Shown here one piece after another: positions 51,864 through 59,316 of a stretch of 64,000 nt of DNA. The translations under genes were made by a program, and so were the position numbers. The first letter of the stretch is position 1, and every line of letters begins with the position of its first letter. Location of the stretch: contig NZ_ML123044.1 of the NCBI RefSeq assembly GCF_003846175.1, positions 1,332,739 through 1,396,738 on the forward strand, in the 5' to 3' direction. This stretch comes from Streptomyces sp. ADI95-17 (GTDB lineage: Bacteria > Actinomycetota > Actinomycetes > Streptomycetales > Streptomycetaceae). The notes beneath the pieces are model-generated. The model was not told the origin of the DNA. It made no database searches and was given only the letters and a program-made list of their open reading frames with translations.

Positions 51864-52414
51864 CGCAGCAGCCCCTTCATCTCGATCAGGGGCAGTGCCT
51901 TGAGTGCCGCGTCCTCCGCCTCGCGGGCTGCCTCCTCCGCGTTGACCCCGAGCTTGGAGCCCTGGATCTTCTGGTGGAGCTTGAGGATCGCGTCCATCAG
52001 CATCTCGGGCCGCGGCGGGCAGCCCGGCAAATAGATATCAACCGGGACAATGTGATCAACACCCTGAACAATGGCGTAATTGTTGAACATCCCGCCCGAT
52101 GATGCACAAACCCCCATGGAGATCACCCACTTGGGGTTGGGCATCTGGTCGTAGACCTGACGCAGGACGGGAGCCATCTTCTGGCTGACCCGTCCTGCGA
52201 CGATCATCAGATCCGCCTGTCGCGGCGATCCGCGGAAGACCTCCATGCCGAAACGGGCCAGGTCGTAGCGCCCGGCCCCGGTCGTCATCATTTCGATGGC
52301 GCAACAGGCGAGGCCGAAGGTGGCGGGGAAGACGGAGGACTTCCGTACCCAGCCGGCGGCCTGCTCGACAGTGGTCAGCACGAAGCCGCTGGGCAGCTTC
52401 TCTTCGAGTCCCAT
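51860..52414 (-). CDS. nuoB: NADH-quinone oxidoreductase subunit B (cluster N2)
   Basis: The 184-residue PSST-type subunit that carries cluster N2, the last electron donor to quinone. Ligands are the CC pair in [12 protein letters not shown], the cysteine in [15 protein letters not shown] and the one in [12 protein letters not shown]. The segment encoding [20 protein letters not shown] (about 52030-52095) is AT-rich and uses several rare codons; see findings. nuoA ends 19 bases upstream. Confidence 0.97.
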   Translation of the reverse strand: MGLEEKLPSGFVLTTVEQAAGWVRKSSVFPATFGLACCAIEMMTTGAGRYDLARFGMEVFRGSPRQADLMIVAGRVSQKMAPVLRQVYDQMPNPKWVISMGVCASSGGMFNNYAIVQGVDHIVPVDIYLPGCPPRPEMLMDAILKLHQKIQGSKLGVNAEEAAREAEDAALKALPLIEMKGLLR

Positions 52415-52432
52415 GGTGTGCCCCTCAGCCCC

Positions 52433-52792
52433 TCAGTCCCATTCCAGGCCGCCGCGACGCCACACATACGCGTAGGCGACGAAGACGGTGAGCACGAAGA
52501 GCAGCATCTCCACGAGCCCGAAGATCCCCAGGGCGTCGAAGGTGACCGCCCAGGGATAGAGGAAGACGATCTCGATGTCGAAGACGATGAAGAGCATCGC
52601 CGTCAGGTAGTACTTGATGGGGAAGCGGCCGCCTCCGGCCGGCGTGGGTGTGGGTTCGATACCGCACTCGTACGCTTCGAGCTTTGCCCGGTTGTAGCGC
52701 TTGGGGCCGATAAGCGTGGCCATGACCACGGAGAAGATCGCAAACCCTGCCCCGAGGGCGCCGAGCACGAGGATGGGCGCGTAGGCATTCAC
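52433..52792 (-). CDS. nuoA: NADH-quinone oxidoreductase subunit A
   Basis: A 119-residue three-helix membrane subunit and the first gene of the nuo operon. Signatures are RAKLEAYECGIEPTPTPAGG, RFPIKYYLTAMLFIVFDIEI and FLYPWAVTFD. The GTG at 52792 is preferred over a longer frame because it gives the usual start NAYAPILVLGALG and has AAGGAG 8 bases upstream. A Rex-type operator is centred 88 bases upstream. Confidence 0.95.
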   Translation of the reverse strand: MNAYAPILVLGALGAGFAIFSVVMATLIGPKRYNRAKLEAYECGIEPTPTPAGGGRFPIKYYLTAMLFIVFDIEIVFLYPWAVTFDALGIFGLVEMLLFVLTVFVAYAYVWRRGGLEWD

Positions 52793-52872
52793 GCTCCTCG
52801 CTCCTTCCAGTCGTCCTTGACCGTTGGACCGCATCGGGCGACCGGCTCACCGCCTCACCAAGATCGTGCACA

Positions 52873-52888
52873 TGTGAGGCAGTTCACA
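52873..52888. promoter_or_regulatory. Rex operator upstream of the nuo operon
   Basis: TGTGAGGCAGTTCACA matches the Rex (NAD+/NADH sensor) consensus TGTGAAN4TTCACA with one mismatch in the left half. Rex sites control cydABCD, rex and nuoA-N in S. coelicolor, so repression of nuo when NADH is low relative to NAD+ is the expected outcome. The site is 81 bases upstream of the nuoA start. Confidence 0.8.
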
Positions 52889-53366
52889 AGCCCGACTGCC
52901 CCGCATCCTATGCCCGCCATCCTGTGATCTGCGACACGGGGTACGACAACGCCTTTGTGATCTCCACCACCTGACGAAGGATCATGAAGTCGGATGAGCG
53001 GTGATCTTCACACGCGAAGCGGCCGAGTGATCACGAGACGTGACATCTGATGCTGTTACCGCTGGTCAAACGGCTGTCGCCCTATCAAGAGATGGCCATG
53101 CCAAGCAAATTGGCGATGGACAACCCGGGGTGATAGAGGAATCCACTCGATCTTGATCCCTCCGGGCCGGCTCCCCGCGAACCCCACCCCCTCCGGCGGC
53201 CCCACGCCCTCCCGGTCGCCCGAACCTCACCCGGGAGGGGGGATCGGGGGGATCAAAGTGGACGCACGAGACCATTTCCAATCTTCGGCATGAACGGGAC
53301 ATCTCCCTCCACCCGGCGCCACCTTGAGCGCGTGGCGCATATCCGCCCCTCACCCCGCAGTCACAC

Positions 53367-53382
53367 TGTGACCTGCGTCACT
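53367..53382. promoter_or_regulatory. Crp-like binding site upstream of the NlpC/P60 gene
   Basis: TGTGACCTGCGTCACT contains GTG-N6-GTCAC, an exact match to the Streptomyces Crp consensus GTG-N6-GNCAC. It overlaps a second dyad, GTCACA-C-TGTGAC (53360-53372). It lies about 240 bases upstream of the ATG, so either an upstream promoter exists or regulation is from a distance. Confidence 0.6.
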
Positions 53383-53581
53383 CCATCAAGGCCCCGACAA
53401 AAGCGGGCTTGGCCATCGGTGTGAACGGATGGTAAGTGGCGGGCAATTCGGGCGTATTGCCGAAAGCCCGTGATCACAGCCGTGATCAGGCATGCCCGCT
53501 ATGCCCGTTACGGCGTCAATAAGGGTCCGCGGAAAGCGGATTCACAGATTCCGTACGTAACTGTGTCGCAACACACGTTTC

Positions 53582-53611
53582 TTGATGGGAGCCCCGAGGC
53601 CCTGATAGCGC
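53582..53611 (+). promoter_or_regulatory. Candidate leaderless promoter of the NlpC/P60 gene
   Basis: TTGATG (53582-53587) and TAGCGC (53606-53611) are 18 bases apart. The ATG at 53620 lies 8 bases after the -10 and has no nearby ribosome binding site, so transcription may start at the initiation codon. Confidence 0.45.
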
Positions 53612-53619
53612 TAGTACTC

Positions 53620-54456
53620 ATGTCCCACACCGCTCACATACCCAGCCACCGGAAGCCCCGCCGAAACGCCTCGAAGACGGCGCTGCGGGCCGGAGTTGCC
53701 GGTGGCGTCCTCAGCACCATCGCGGTCGCAGGTGCCGCCGGTCCGGCCCAGGCCGAGCCGGTGACCCAGACCATCGAGATGCCCACCATCACCTCCGGGC
53801 TCTCCACCGCCGTCGCCGCGTCCGCCCAGGCCACGCAGCAGGTCGCCCAGGACCTGCAGACGCAGGCCCAGGAGGACGCCGCAGCCGCCACCGCGGCCAA
53901 GACCGCCAAGAAGGCCAAGGCCGAGGCGGTCCGCAAGGCAGAGGCCAAGAAGAAGGCGGAGGCGGCCGCCAAGGCCAAGGCGGAGGCCGCCGAGCGCGCC
54001 TCCCGCTCCACCGCCCGCACGACGCTCAGCGCGACCTCCGGCTCCAACACCGGTACCGCCGCGTCCACGTACTCCTCTTCTTCCTCCTCCTCGAACGCGA
54101 CCGGCTCGGCCGCCGCGGTCATCGCCTTCGCGCAGGCCCAGGTCGGCGACGCGTACGTGCCCGGCGGCACCGGCCCCAACTCGTGGGACTGCTCCGGCCT
54201 CGTCCAGGCCGCGTTCCGTTCGGTCAACATCGACCTGCCGCGCGTCTCGCAGTCCCAGTCCACCGCCGGCACCCAGGTCTCGCTGAGCAACCTCCAGCCG
54301 GGCGACATCCTGTACTGGGGCGGCGCGGGCAGCGCGTACCACGTCGGGATCTACGTGGGTAACGGCCAGTTCGTCGGCGCGCAGAACTCCAGCACCGGTG
54401 TGGTGCAGCGTCCGCTGTCCTACGACCCGCCGTCCGGCGCGGTCCGCGTTCTCTGA
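53620..54456 (+). CDS. Secreted NlpC/P60 peptidoglycan endopeptidase
   Basis: A 278-residue cell-wall hydrolase that cleaves stem-peptide bonds outside the membrane. It has a signal peptide (KPRRNASKTALRAGVAGG, cleavage near AQAEP), an Ala/Lys/Glu-rich coiled coil (about 60-130), a Ser/Thr linker (STYSSSSSSSNATGS), and the NlpC/P60 domain from about 168. The catalytic cysteine is in SWDCSGLVQAAF and the histidine in YHVGIYVGNGQFVG; LQPGDILYWGG is the other signature. Muralytic enzymes of this type act in germination and sporulation in Streptomyces. It is divergent from nuoA and may be controlled by Crp. A strong terminator follows. Confidence 0.93.
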   Translation: MSHTAHIPSHRKPRRNASKTALRAGVAGGVLSTIAVAGAAGPAQAEPVTQTIEMPTITSGLSTAVAASAQATQQVAQDLQTQAQEDAAAATAAKTAKKAKAEAVRKAEAKKKAEAAAKAKAEAAERASRSTARTTLSATSGSNTGTAASTYSSSSSSSNATGSAAAVIAFAQAQVGDAYVPGGTGPNSWDCSGLVQAAFRSVNIDLPRVSQSQSTAGTQVSLSNLQPGDILYWGGAGSAYHVGIYVGNGQFVGAQNSSTGVVQRPLSYDPPSGAVRVL

Positions 54457-54505
54457 TTCGGCGCGACTTCTGGGTTCACGGATTCACAAGCGCCTTCCCG
54501 GCGCC

Positions 54506-54553
54506 CGTTGAAGGGCCGTCACTCCCCCGCTCGGGAGCGACGGCCCTTCAACG
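54506..54553. terminator. Terminator after the NlpC/P60 gene
   Basis: CGTTGAAGGGCCGTC (54506-54520) and its exact complement (54539-54553) form a 15-base-pair stem. An inner CTCCC/GGGAG helix extends it. It lies 49 bases after the stop codon. Confidence 0.85.
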
Positions 54554-54755
54554 TTTCCGGTCGTCCGGCGAGAAGCACCCGGCTTCCAGCGCCCTGCCTC
54601 CAGTGCGTGGCCCCCAGCGCCCGGCCTCCGGCGAAAAACCGACGTCGACCCCGGCCGAAGCCGTTGACGTCGCGAACCTGCCGGACACCGTCCACCGCCG
54701 CTTGTGAACTGGGGCGAACAGCCCTCGCGTCACCGAGCACAGGACGGCATCCGCC

Positions 54756-55982
54756 ATGAACCCCACCGCGGCCACCACCCCCTCCGAACACACCACCCTC
54801 CCGGCCCGCACCCCTTTACGCGGCCGGCTCGCCGTCCTCTCCGTCATGCTGGGCATCTTCGCGATCGTCACCACCGAGATCCTGCCCATCGGCCTGCTCA
54901 CGTCGATCGGGTCCGACTTCGCCGTCTCGGACGGCACGGCGGGCCTGACGATGACCGTGCCCGGACTCCTCGCCGCCGTCTCCGCGCCCTTGGTCACGGT
55001 GGCGACGGCGCGCGTCGACCGGCGTCTGATGCTCGGTGCCTTCATGCTCCTGCTGACCCTGGCCGACTTCCTCGTCGCCGCCGCGACCGACTACCGCCTC
55101 GTCCTGGTCTCCCGGGTGCTGGTCGGGATCACCATCGGCGGCTTCTGGTCCATCGGGGCCGGACTGGCGGGCCGGCTGGTCCGCCCGGCGTCGGCCGCCC
55201 GCGCGACAGCGGTGATCTTCTCGGCCGTCCCGCTGGGCTCCGTACTCGGCGTCCCCGCCGGTACGTTCATCGGCGGCCTGGCCGGCTGGCGGACGGCCTT
55301 CGTGGTCCTGGGGACGCTCGGCGTGGGCGTACTGGCCCTGATGCTCCTGGTGGTTCCGCCCCTTCCGCCGGCCCGGGTCACCCGCGCGAGCCTGCTGCGC
55401 ACCGTGCTCGCCCGACCCGACACCCGGTTCGCCCTGCTCATCACCTTTCTCATCGTTCTGTCCCACTTCGCGACGTACACCTATGTCACCTCCTTCCTGG
55501 AACGGGTCACACACGCCGGTCCGGGGCTGATCACGGTGTTCCTGCTGATCTACGGCGCCGCCGGGATCGTCGGCAACTTCGTCGGCGGCGCACTCGTGAC
55601 GCGCCGCCCGCGCCTCGCGGTCTCCCTGGCCGCGGGCCTGATCGCCACCGCGACCGCGCTGCTCCCGGTCCTGGGCAGGTGGGAGGCCGGGGCCGTCGCG
55701 CTGCTGATCGTCTGGGGTGTCGCCTACGGTGCGGTGCCGGTCTGCTCGCAGACCTGGTTCGCCGGGGCCGCACCCGACGCACCCGAAGCGGCGTCCGTCC
55801 TGTTCACCGCTTCCTTCCAGGCGACCTTCGCCCTCGGCGCCCTGACGGGCGGAGCCGTCCTGGACCACGTGTCCGTGTCGGCGGTCATGGTGCTCGGCGG
55901 CGCGGTCGCGGCTCTCGCGGTTGTCACGGTGGCCGTGGCGGGACCACGCTCCGGGAGCCTCGGTGTCCGGGGGCGGCGATGA
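54756..55982 (+). CDS. MFS transporter (DHA1-type drug or sugar efflux)
   Basis: A 408-residue 12-helix antiporter. The first helix reads LGIFAIVTTEILPIGLLTSI, followed by SDGTAGLTMTVPGLLAAVSA. SRVLVGITIGGFWSIGAGLA is the helix 4-5 signature and IFSAVPLGSVLGVPAGTFIG is the antiporter motif C region. This pattern resembles the AraJ/YdhP-like DHA1 family. The ATG at 54756 has AGGA about 12 bases before it. It seems to be a single gene between the NlpC/P60 terminator and the acyltransferase. Substrate unknown. Confidence 0.9.
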   Translation: MNPTAATTPSEHTTLPARTPLRGRLAVLSVMLGIFAIVTTEILPIGLLTSIGSDFAVSDGTAGLTMTVPGLLAAVSAPLVTVATARVDRRLMLGAFMLLLTLADFLVAAATDYRLVLVSRVLVGITIGGFWSIGAGLAGRLVRPASAARATAVIFSAVPLGSVLGVPAGTFIGGLAGWRTAFVVLGTLGVGVLALMLLVVPPLPPARVTRASLLRTVLARPDTRFALLITFLIVLSHFATYTYVTSFLERVTHAGPGLITVFLLIYGAAGIVGNFVGGALVTRRPRLAVSLAAGLIATATALLPVLGRWEAGAVALLIVWGVAYGAVPVCSQTWFAGAAPDAPEAASVLFTASFQATFALGALTGGAVLDHVSVSAVMVLGGAVAALAVVTVAVAGPRSGSLGVRGRR

Positions 55983-56118
55983 ACGCACCGTCCTCAAGCG
56001 GAGGCCATGCCCCGTACGTGGTGGGGAGAACCCCACCACCGCGTGCGGTGCTGGCACCCCGATGGATCAGGGGGGCCGCTTTACTGTGCGTATCACCTGC
56101 TGACGTCACGATGTTTAC

Positions 56119-57477
56119 ATGCAGCAAACCCACGCTCATTCGCCCGGTCGCGGTCGCGATTCATTCATAGACGTCATCAGAGCGCTATGCGTGCTGGCCG
56201 TGATTTCCCAGCACTGGCTCATGCCCGTACTGGCCTACGAGAATGGGCATTTGAGCACCGGGAATGCGCTCGCGAGCCCCGGCTGGTGGATTGTCACCTG
56301 GCTGACGCAGGTCATGCCGATGGTTTTCTTCGCCGGCGGCGCCGCCAATTTCTTCTCGTTCCGATCTGTGAAATCGGTGAACACCTGGCTCCGGAGCAGA
56401 ATCGCGCGGCTCCTGGTGCCGGTCGTCCCCCTTGCAGCCGTGTGGCTGTTGCTGCCCCACGTGTTGATCGGCGCGGGGCTGCCGGAGCAGCCGGTGCTGA
56501 TGGCGGGCAAGATAGCCGGCCAACTGCTCTGGTTCCTCGCCGTCTATGTGCTCGTGGTGGCGCTCACCCCGGTGATGTTCAAGTTGTACCGCCGGTACGG
56601 CTGGCGTGTGATCGGAGTCCTCGGCGCCTGTGCCCTGCTCGTCGATGTGCTGCGCTTCGAGTTCAGCCCCGCGATCGGTTTCCTGAACGCCCTGTTCGTC
56701 TGGCTGGCGGCCCACCAGTTCGGGTTCCACTACGCCGACGGCGGCCTGCGCATGCGGAGCGCGTGGGTGTCGTCGGGTCTGGCCGCGGTCGGCTTCGGAC
56801 TCACCGCGGCCGCCGTGTTCTTCGGCCCCTACCCGGCGTCCATGATCGGGATGCCCGGGGCCCCGGTCTCCAACATGAGCCCGCCGACCGCGTTGATGAT
56901 GTCGCTGACCATCGGCCAGCTCGGACTCTGGCTTACGCTCAAGCCGGCGATAACGCGATTCGCGGAACGCCCCATGGCCACCTCCGTACTTCAGTGGTGC
57001 GGGGCCCGTTTCATGACGCTGTATCTCTGGCACATGCCCGCGCTCGTGATGACGGCGGGAATCGCAATTGTCGGACTCGGATTCGCGACGCCGACGCCCG
57101 GCAGCCCGATGTGGTTCGCGGTGGCACCGCTGTGGGTCGGCGTTTCGGGATTCTTCCTGGTCAGCTTCACTCGAATTTTCGGCCGGTTCGAATTCCGTCG
57201 CCCCTCCGGTGCGGCATCGGAAATGAGCCTCGGCAAGGTCGTTCTCGCGGCCGTGCTTTCCGCCGGCGGTCTCCTCGGACTCGCCGCGCAGGGTTTCATC
57301 TCCCCCGGAAACCCGCTCGGTCCGGTGCTCTGCGTGGCGCTGGTGGTGGCCGGGCTGCTCGTCGTACGGGAGAAGAGCGCTCCGAAGGCAGAGGCCGCGC
57401 AGGGCATTCGCACCGTGCCCGTTCAGCCGGTGGTACGCCATGAAGGTGCCCGGGTTCTCTCCCGGCAGGGCAGCTGA
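56119..57477 (+). CDS. Membrane acyltransferase (Acyl_transf_3 family)
   Basis: A 452-residue protein with about ten hydrophobic segments. RDSFIDVIRALCVLAVISQH (about 14-33) is the N-terminal signature, with the conserved arginine and the catalytic-type histidine; MFFAGGAANFFSFRSV and FMTLYLWHMPALVMTAGIAI follow. Such proteins O-acylate sugars, exopolysaccharides, antibiotics or lipids on the membrane. Base composition is visibly lower in GC than in the neighbours at the two ends of the gene (about 56090-56420 and 57060-57230), which suggests foreign origin. No ribosome binding site is evident before the ATG. A strong bidirectional terminator follows. Confidence 0.88.
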   Translation: MQQTHAHSPGRGRDSFIDVIRALCVLAVISQHWLMPVLAYENGHLSTGNALASPGWWIVTWLTQVMPMVFFAGGAANFFSFRSVKSVNTWLRSRIARLLVPVVPLAAVWLLLPHVLIGAGLPEQPVLMAGKIAGQLLWFLAVYVLVVALTPVMFKLYRRYGWRVIGVLGACALLVDVLRFEFSPAIGFLNALFVWLAAHQFGFHYADGGLRMRSAWVSSGLAAVGFGLTAAAVFFGPYPASMIGMPGAPVSNMSPPTALMMSLTIGQLGLWLTLKPAITRFAERPMATSVLQWCGARFMTLYLWHMPALVMTAGIAIVGLGFATPTPGSPMWFAVAPLWVGVSGFFLVSFTRIFGRFEFRRPSGAASEMSLGKVVLAAVLSAGGLLGLAAQGFISPGNPLGPVLCVALVVAGLLVVREKSAPKAEAAQGIRTVPVQPVVRHEGARVLSRQGS

Positions 57478-57478
57478 T

Positions 57479-57530
57479 GAGGGCCGCCTCGCGTACGGCG
57501 CTTGCGCGCCCCGTACGCGAGGCGGCTCTC
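57479..57530. terminator. Bidirectional terminator between acyltransferase and TetR gene
   Basis: GCCGCCTCGCGTACGG (57483-57498) and its exact complement (57511-57526) form the core. Three more pairs and one G-U pair extend it outward to 57479 and 57530. It starts right after the acyltransferase stop and lies 13 bases from the end of the convergent TetR gene. Confidence 0.88.
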
Positions 57531-57543
57531 CCGCTTCCGCGTC

Positions 57544-58134
57544 TCATGAGCCGTCGGCTGCGAGCTGTTGCCGGACCAGGCAGACCAATCCGTCGATGAG
57601 AGGGCCGGGCTCAAGGGACGGGTCGAGCGACCGCTGGAGCAGGTATCCGTCGATCGCCGCCGTGAGCGTCACCGCGACGGCGAGCGGGCGCGCGACCCCC
57701 CGCTCCGCGAACCAGTCGCACAACCGCTGCCGCAACTCGGCCAGCAAGCCGGCGATTTCGGCACGCAGCTCGTCGTCCCGGCTCGCGGCGACGAGGGACT
57801 CGTACAGCAGCAGCAGTTCCGGATCACGGGGATCGTTGGCGGACAGCGCACGGAGCATGGTTTCCACGGCCACGGCCGGATCCTCCTGCGCCAGCGCCTC
57901 GCCGATCCGGTCGAGGAAGAACGTCCGGATCTTCCGCACCGCGGCGATGCGCCGGAGTTCGCCGATGCTCCCCACGTGGTAGTGGATCACTCCGGTGTTC
58001 ACGCCTGCGCGCTCCGCCACCCGCCGACTGCTCACATCGCCCCAGCCCAGTTCGGGAATGAGAGAGGCCGCGGCTTCGATGATCTTCTCGCGCGTATCCG
58101 TCCGGCGCGAAGGACCCGTGGACTCGTCGCTCAC
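57544..58134 (-). CDS. TetR-family transcriptional regulator
   Basis: A 196-residue regulator with the helix-turn-helix EAAASLIPELGWGDVSSRRV, AERAGVNTGVIHYHVGSIGE (about 20-60) and a TetR_C_6-like effector domain ending LDPSLEPGPLIDGLVCLVRQ. The GTG at 58134 overlaps the stop of the upstream membrane-protein gene (GTGA), so both are translated from one message. A 31-base palindrome overlaps the promoter of this operon and is the likely operator, implying autorepression together with the membrane protein. Confidence 0.92.
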   Translation of the reverse strand: MSDESTGPSRRTDTREKIIEAAASLIPELGWGDVSSRRVAERAGVNTGVIHYHVGSIGELRRIAAVRKIRTFFLDRIGEALAQEDPAVAVETMLRALSANDPRDPELLLLYESLVAASRDDELRAEIAGLLAELRQRLCDWFAERGVARPLAVAVTLTAAIDGYLLQRSLDPSLEPGPLIDGLVCLVRQQLAADGS

Positions 58135-58520
58135 AGCCGTACCCCCTGGATCGCGGCCACGGCGATCACGCCGGCCGAAGCCAGCGCGATCGCTTCGAGG
58201 ACGAGCAACTGCACCGGCAGGGGGTCGGGCACGACGGGGAAGACCGCGCCGAGGTCGGCCGCGAATACCGCGATGTAGCCGAGGCTCAGCACCAGCGCCG
58301 CCACGAAGGCCCAGTGCTGACCGGCCATGGCGAACCCGGCCACCACGAAGCTGGTGAGCCCCAGGGAGGTCAGATACACGTTGAAGCTGTTGTACTGCCA
58401 CCGCGGAAGCGGGGAGAAGTCCCTCGTGTCGATCAGCTTCCCCGGGACCATGGGAATCAGCAGAAGCGCCTCCCAGACCAGCAGTGCCGCGATCACGGTC
58501 CCCAACAAGGATTGGTTCAT
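58131..58520 (-). CDS. Small four-helix membrane protein
   Basis: A 129-residue protein with four hydrophobic segments: SLLGTVIAALLVWEALLLIP, VYLTSLGLTSFVVAGFAMAG, WAFVAALVLSLGYIAVFAAD and VLEAIALASAGVIAVAAIQG. DTRDFSPLPRWQYNSFNVYL lies between the first and second. I do not recognise a family with confidence. The ATG at 58520 follows GGAGAG. It is translationally coupled to the TetR gene and is probably its regulatory target, so a role in export or membrane protection is possible. Confidence 0.8.
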   Translation of the reverse strand: MNQSLLGTVIAALLVWEALLLIPMVPGKLIDTRDFSPLPRWQYNSFNVYLTSLGLTSFVVAGFAMAGQHWAFVAALVLSLGYIAVFAADLGAVFPVVPDPLPVQLLVLEAIALASAGVIAVAAIQGVRL

Positions 58521-58560
58521 CACGCTCTCCGATACGTGTACGTGCGGGAGTCTCCGTCTG

Positions 58561-58591
58561 TTTGGACGATAGTCCTGGACGGTCGTCCAAA
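58561..58591. promoter_or_regulatory. 31-base palindromic TetR operator over a promoter
   Basis: TTTGGACGATAGTCC, a central T, and GGACGGTCGTCCAAA form a palindrome in which 13 of 15 positions match. It overlaps a minus-strand promoter with -35 TTGATT (58595-58590) and -10 TATCGT (58571-58566), 18 bases apart. This is where a TetR repressor of the downstream membrane-protein/tetR operon would bind. It abuts the stop codon of the HATPase gene. Confidence 0.75.
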
Positions 58592-59059
58592 TCAAATGGA
58601 GAGGTGAGTCGCGCTCGCGGCGGAGAGGGTGAACCACACCGTCTTCGAGTGCGGTGACCGTGCCCCGTACGCGGTGGTCCCCCACCGGGCGGCGAGCGCG
58701 TCGACAAGGAGCAACCCCCGGCCACCCTCGTCCGCACCGGGGGCTCGCGGAGGCGGGGGCACGGGCAGCCGACCGGGTTCGTCGTCCGTCACGTACACCG
58801 TCACCTGCCGTCGATTGACGGTGACCTCCACCCGGACCTGCGGCGAGTCCGTATGGCAGTACGTGTTGGAGACGACCTCGCTCACACAGAGCCGGGCGTC
58901 ATCGACGAGCGGGGCGTGCCCGGCGGCCCACAGCACCGTCGCCACGAAGTCCCGCACGATCCTGGGGGCGGTGGGGGCGTTCGGTGCGACGAGCCGGTAG
59001 CGCTCGCCGCGCTGGGGGAGGTAGGGGGTGGGTGACGGAGGGGCGGTTACGGGGGTCAT
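58592..59059 (-). CDS. HATPase_c ATP-binding protein (anti-sigma/RsbW-like)
   Basis: A 155-residue single-domain GHKL ATPase. VDDARLCVSEVVSNTYCHTD holds the N box, VYVTDDEPGRLP the G1 box and GADEGGRGLLLVDALAARWG the G2/G3 boxes. Proteins of this kind are common beside WhiJ-type regulators and DUF397 proteins in Streptomyces. They resemble anti-sigma kinases, though partner switching has rarely been shown. The ATG at 59059 has GGGAGA 8 bases upstream. It is divergent from the XRE-type regulator, and the two share a 257-base control region that contains an operator-like repeat. Confidence 0.9.
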   Translation of the reverse strand: MTPVTAPPSPTPYLPQRGERYRLVAPNAPTAPRIVRDFVATVLWAAGHAPLVDDARLCVSEVVSNTYCHTDSPQVRVEVTVNRRQVTVYVTDDEPGRLPVPPPPRAPGADEGGRGLLLVDALAARWGTTAYGARSPHSKTVWFTLSAASATHLSI

Positions 59060-59210
59060 GGCGCGGTCTCCCTGCGTGAGGCGGGCTCCGGGGCGTCGTG
59101 CGGTGGGCGCGGTCCGTGGCATTGGCCGACTCCCACGAGCGTTCAACTCGCTTGCAGGTGGCTGCACTTCGGTCCGGTCGAGCCTCAGCTCGGCATGACG
59201 GGACGCTAGG

Positions 59211-59242
59211 GCACAACAATGGGACGGCGCAACAGTGTGACG
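59211..59242. promoter_or_regulatory. Operator-like repeat, copy 1, upstream of the XRE gene
   Basis: GCACAACAATGGGACG (59211-59226) is followed by CGGCGCAACAGTGTGACG (59225-59242). Close copies of both boxes occur again after DUF397 (60432-60463), the second inverted. The position between divergent HATPase and XRE genes suggests binding by the XRE regulator. Confidence 0.55.
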
Positions 59243-59316
59243 CCCGTAGCACCCATACGAGTGGACCAGTGACCCGGTTGCGCGGCACACTCGTACCCGC
59301 ACGAAGGGGAGGGTCC

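Larger units (their letters stand above)
52889..53619. other. Long regulatory intergenic region between nuoA and NlpC/P60 gene
   Basis: About 730 bases with no supported gene, and lower GC than its surroundings in several parts. It contains a Crp-like site (53367-53382), a small hairpin built on GGCAAT/ATTGCC (about 53441-53460), two close GTGATCA copies (53470-53487), GATC-rich repeats (CTTGATCCC near 53152 and GGGGATCAAAG near 53248 in inverted orientation), and a candidate leaderless promoter at the right end. Conserved ydaO-type c-di-AMP riboswitch elements, often found upstream of such hydrolase genes, were looked for and not seen. Confidence 0.5.

Noticed and set aside
53383..53619. Possible c-di-AMP (ydaO) riboswitch before the NlpC/P60 gene
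   Set aside because: The setting is right, but the conserved sequence blocks of that riboswitch could not be found by eye. A covariance-model search would decide.
59098..59316. Upstream extension of the XRE regulator frame to 59098
   Set aside because: Would add 73 residues without family similarity and cover the shared promoter region; the ATG at 59317 has a strong ribosome binding site.
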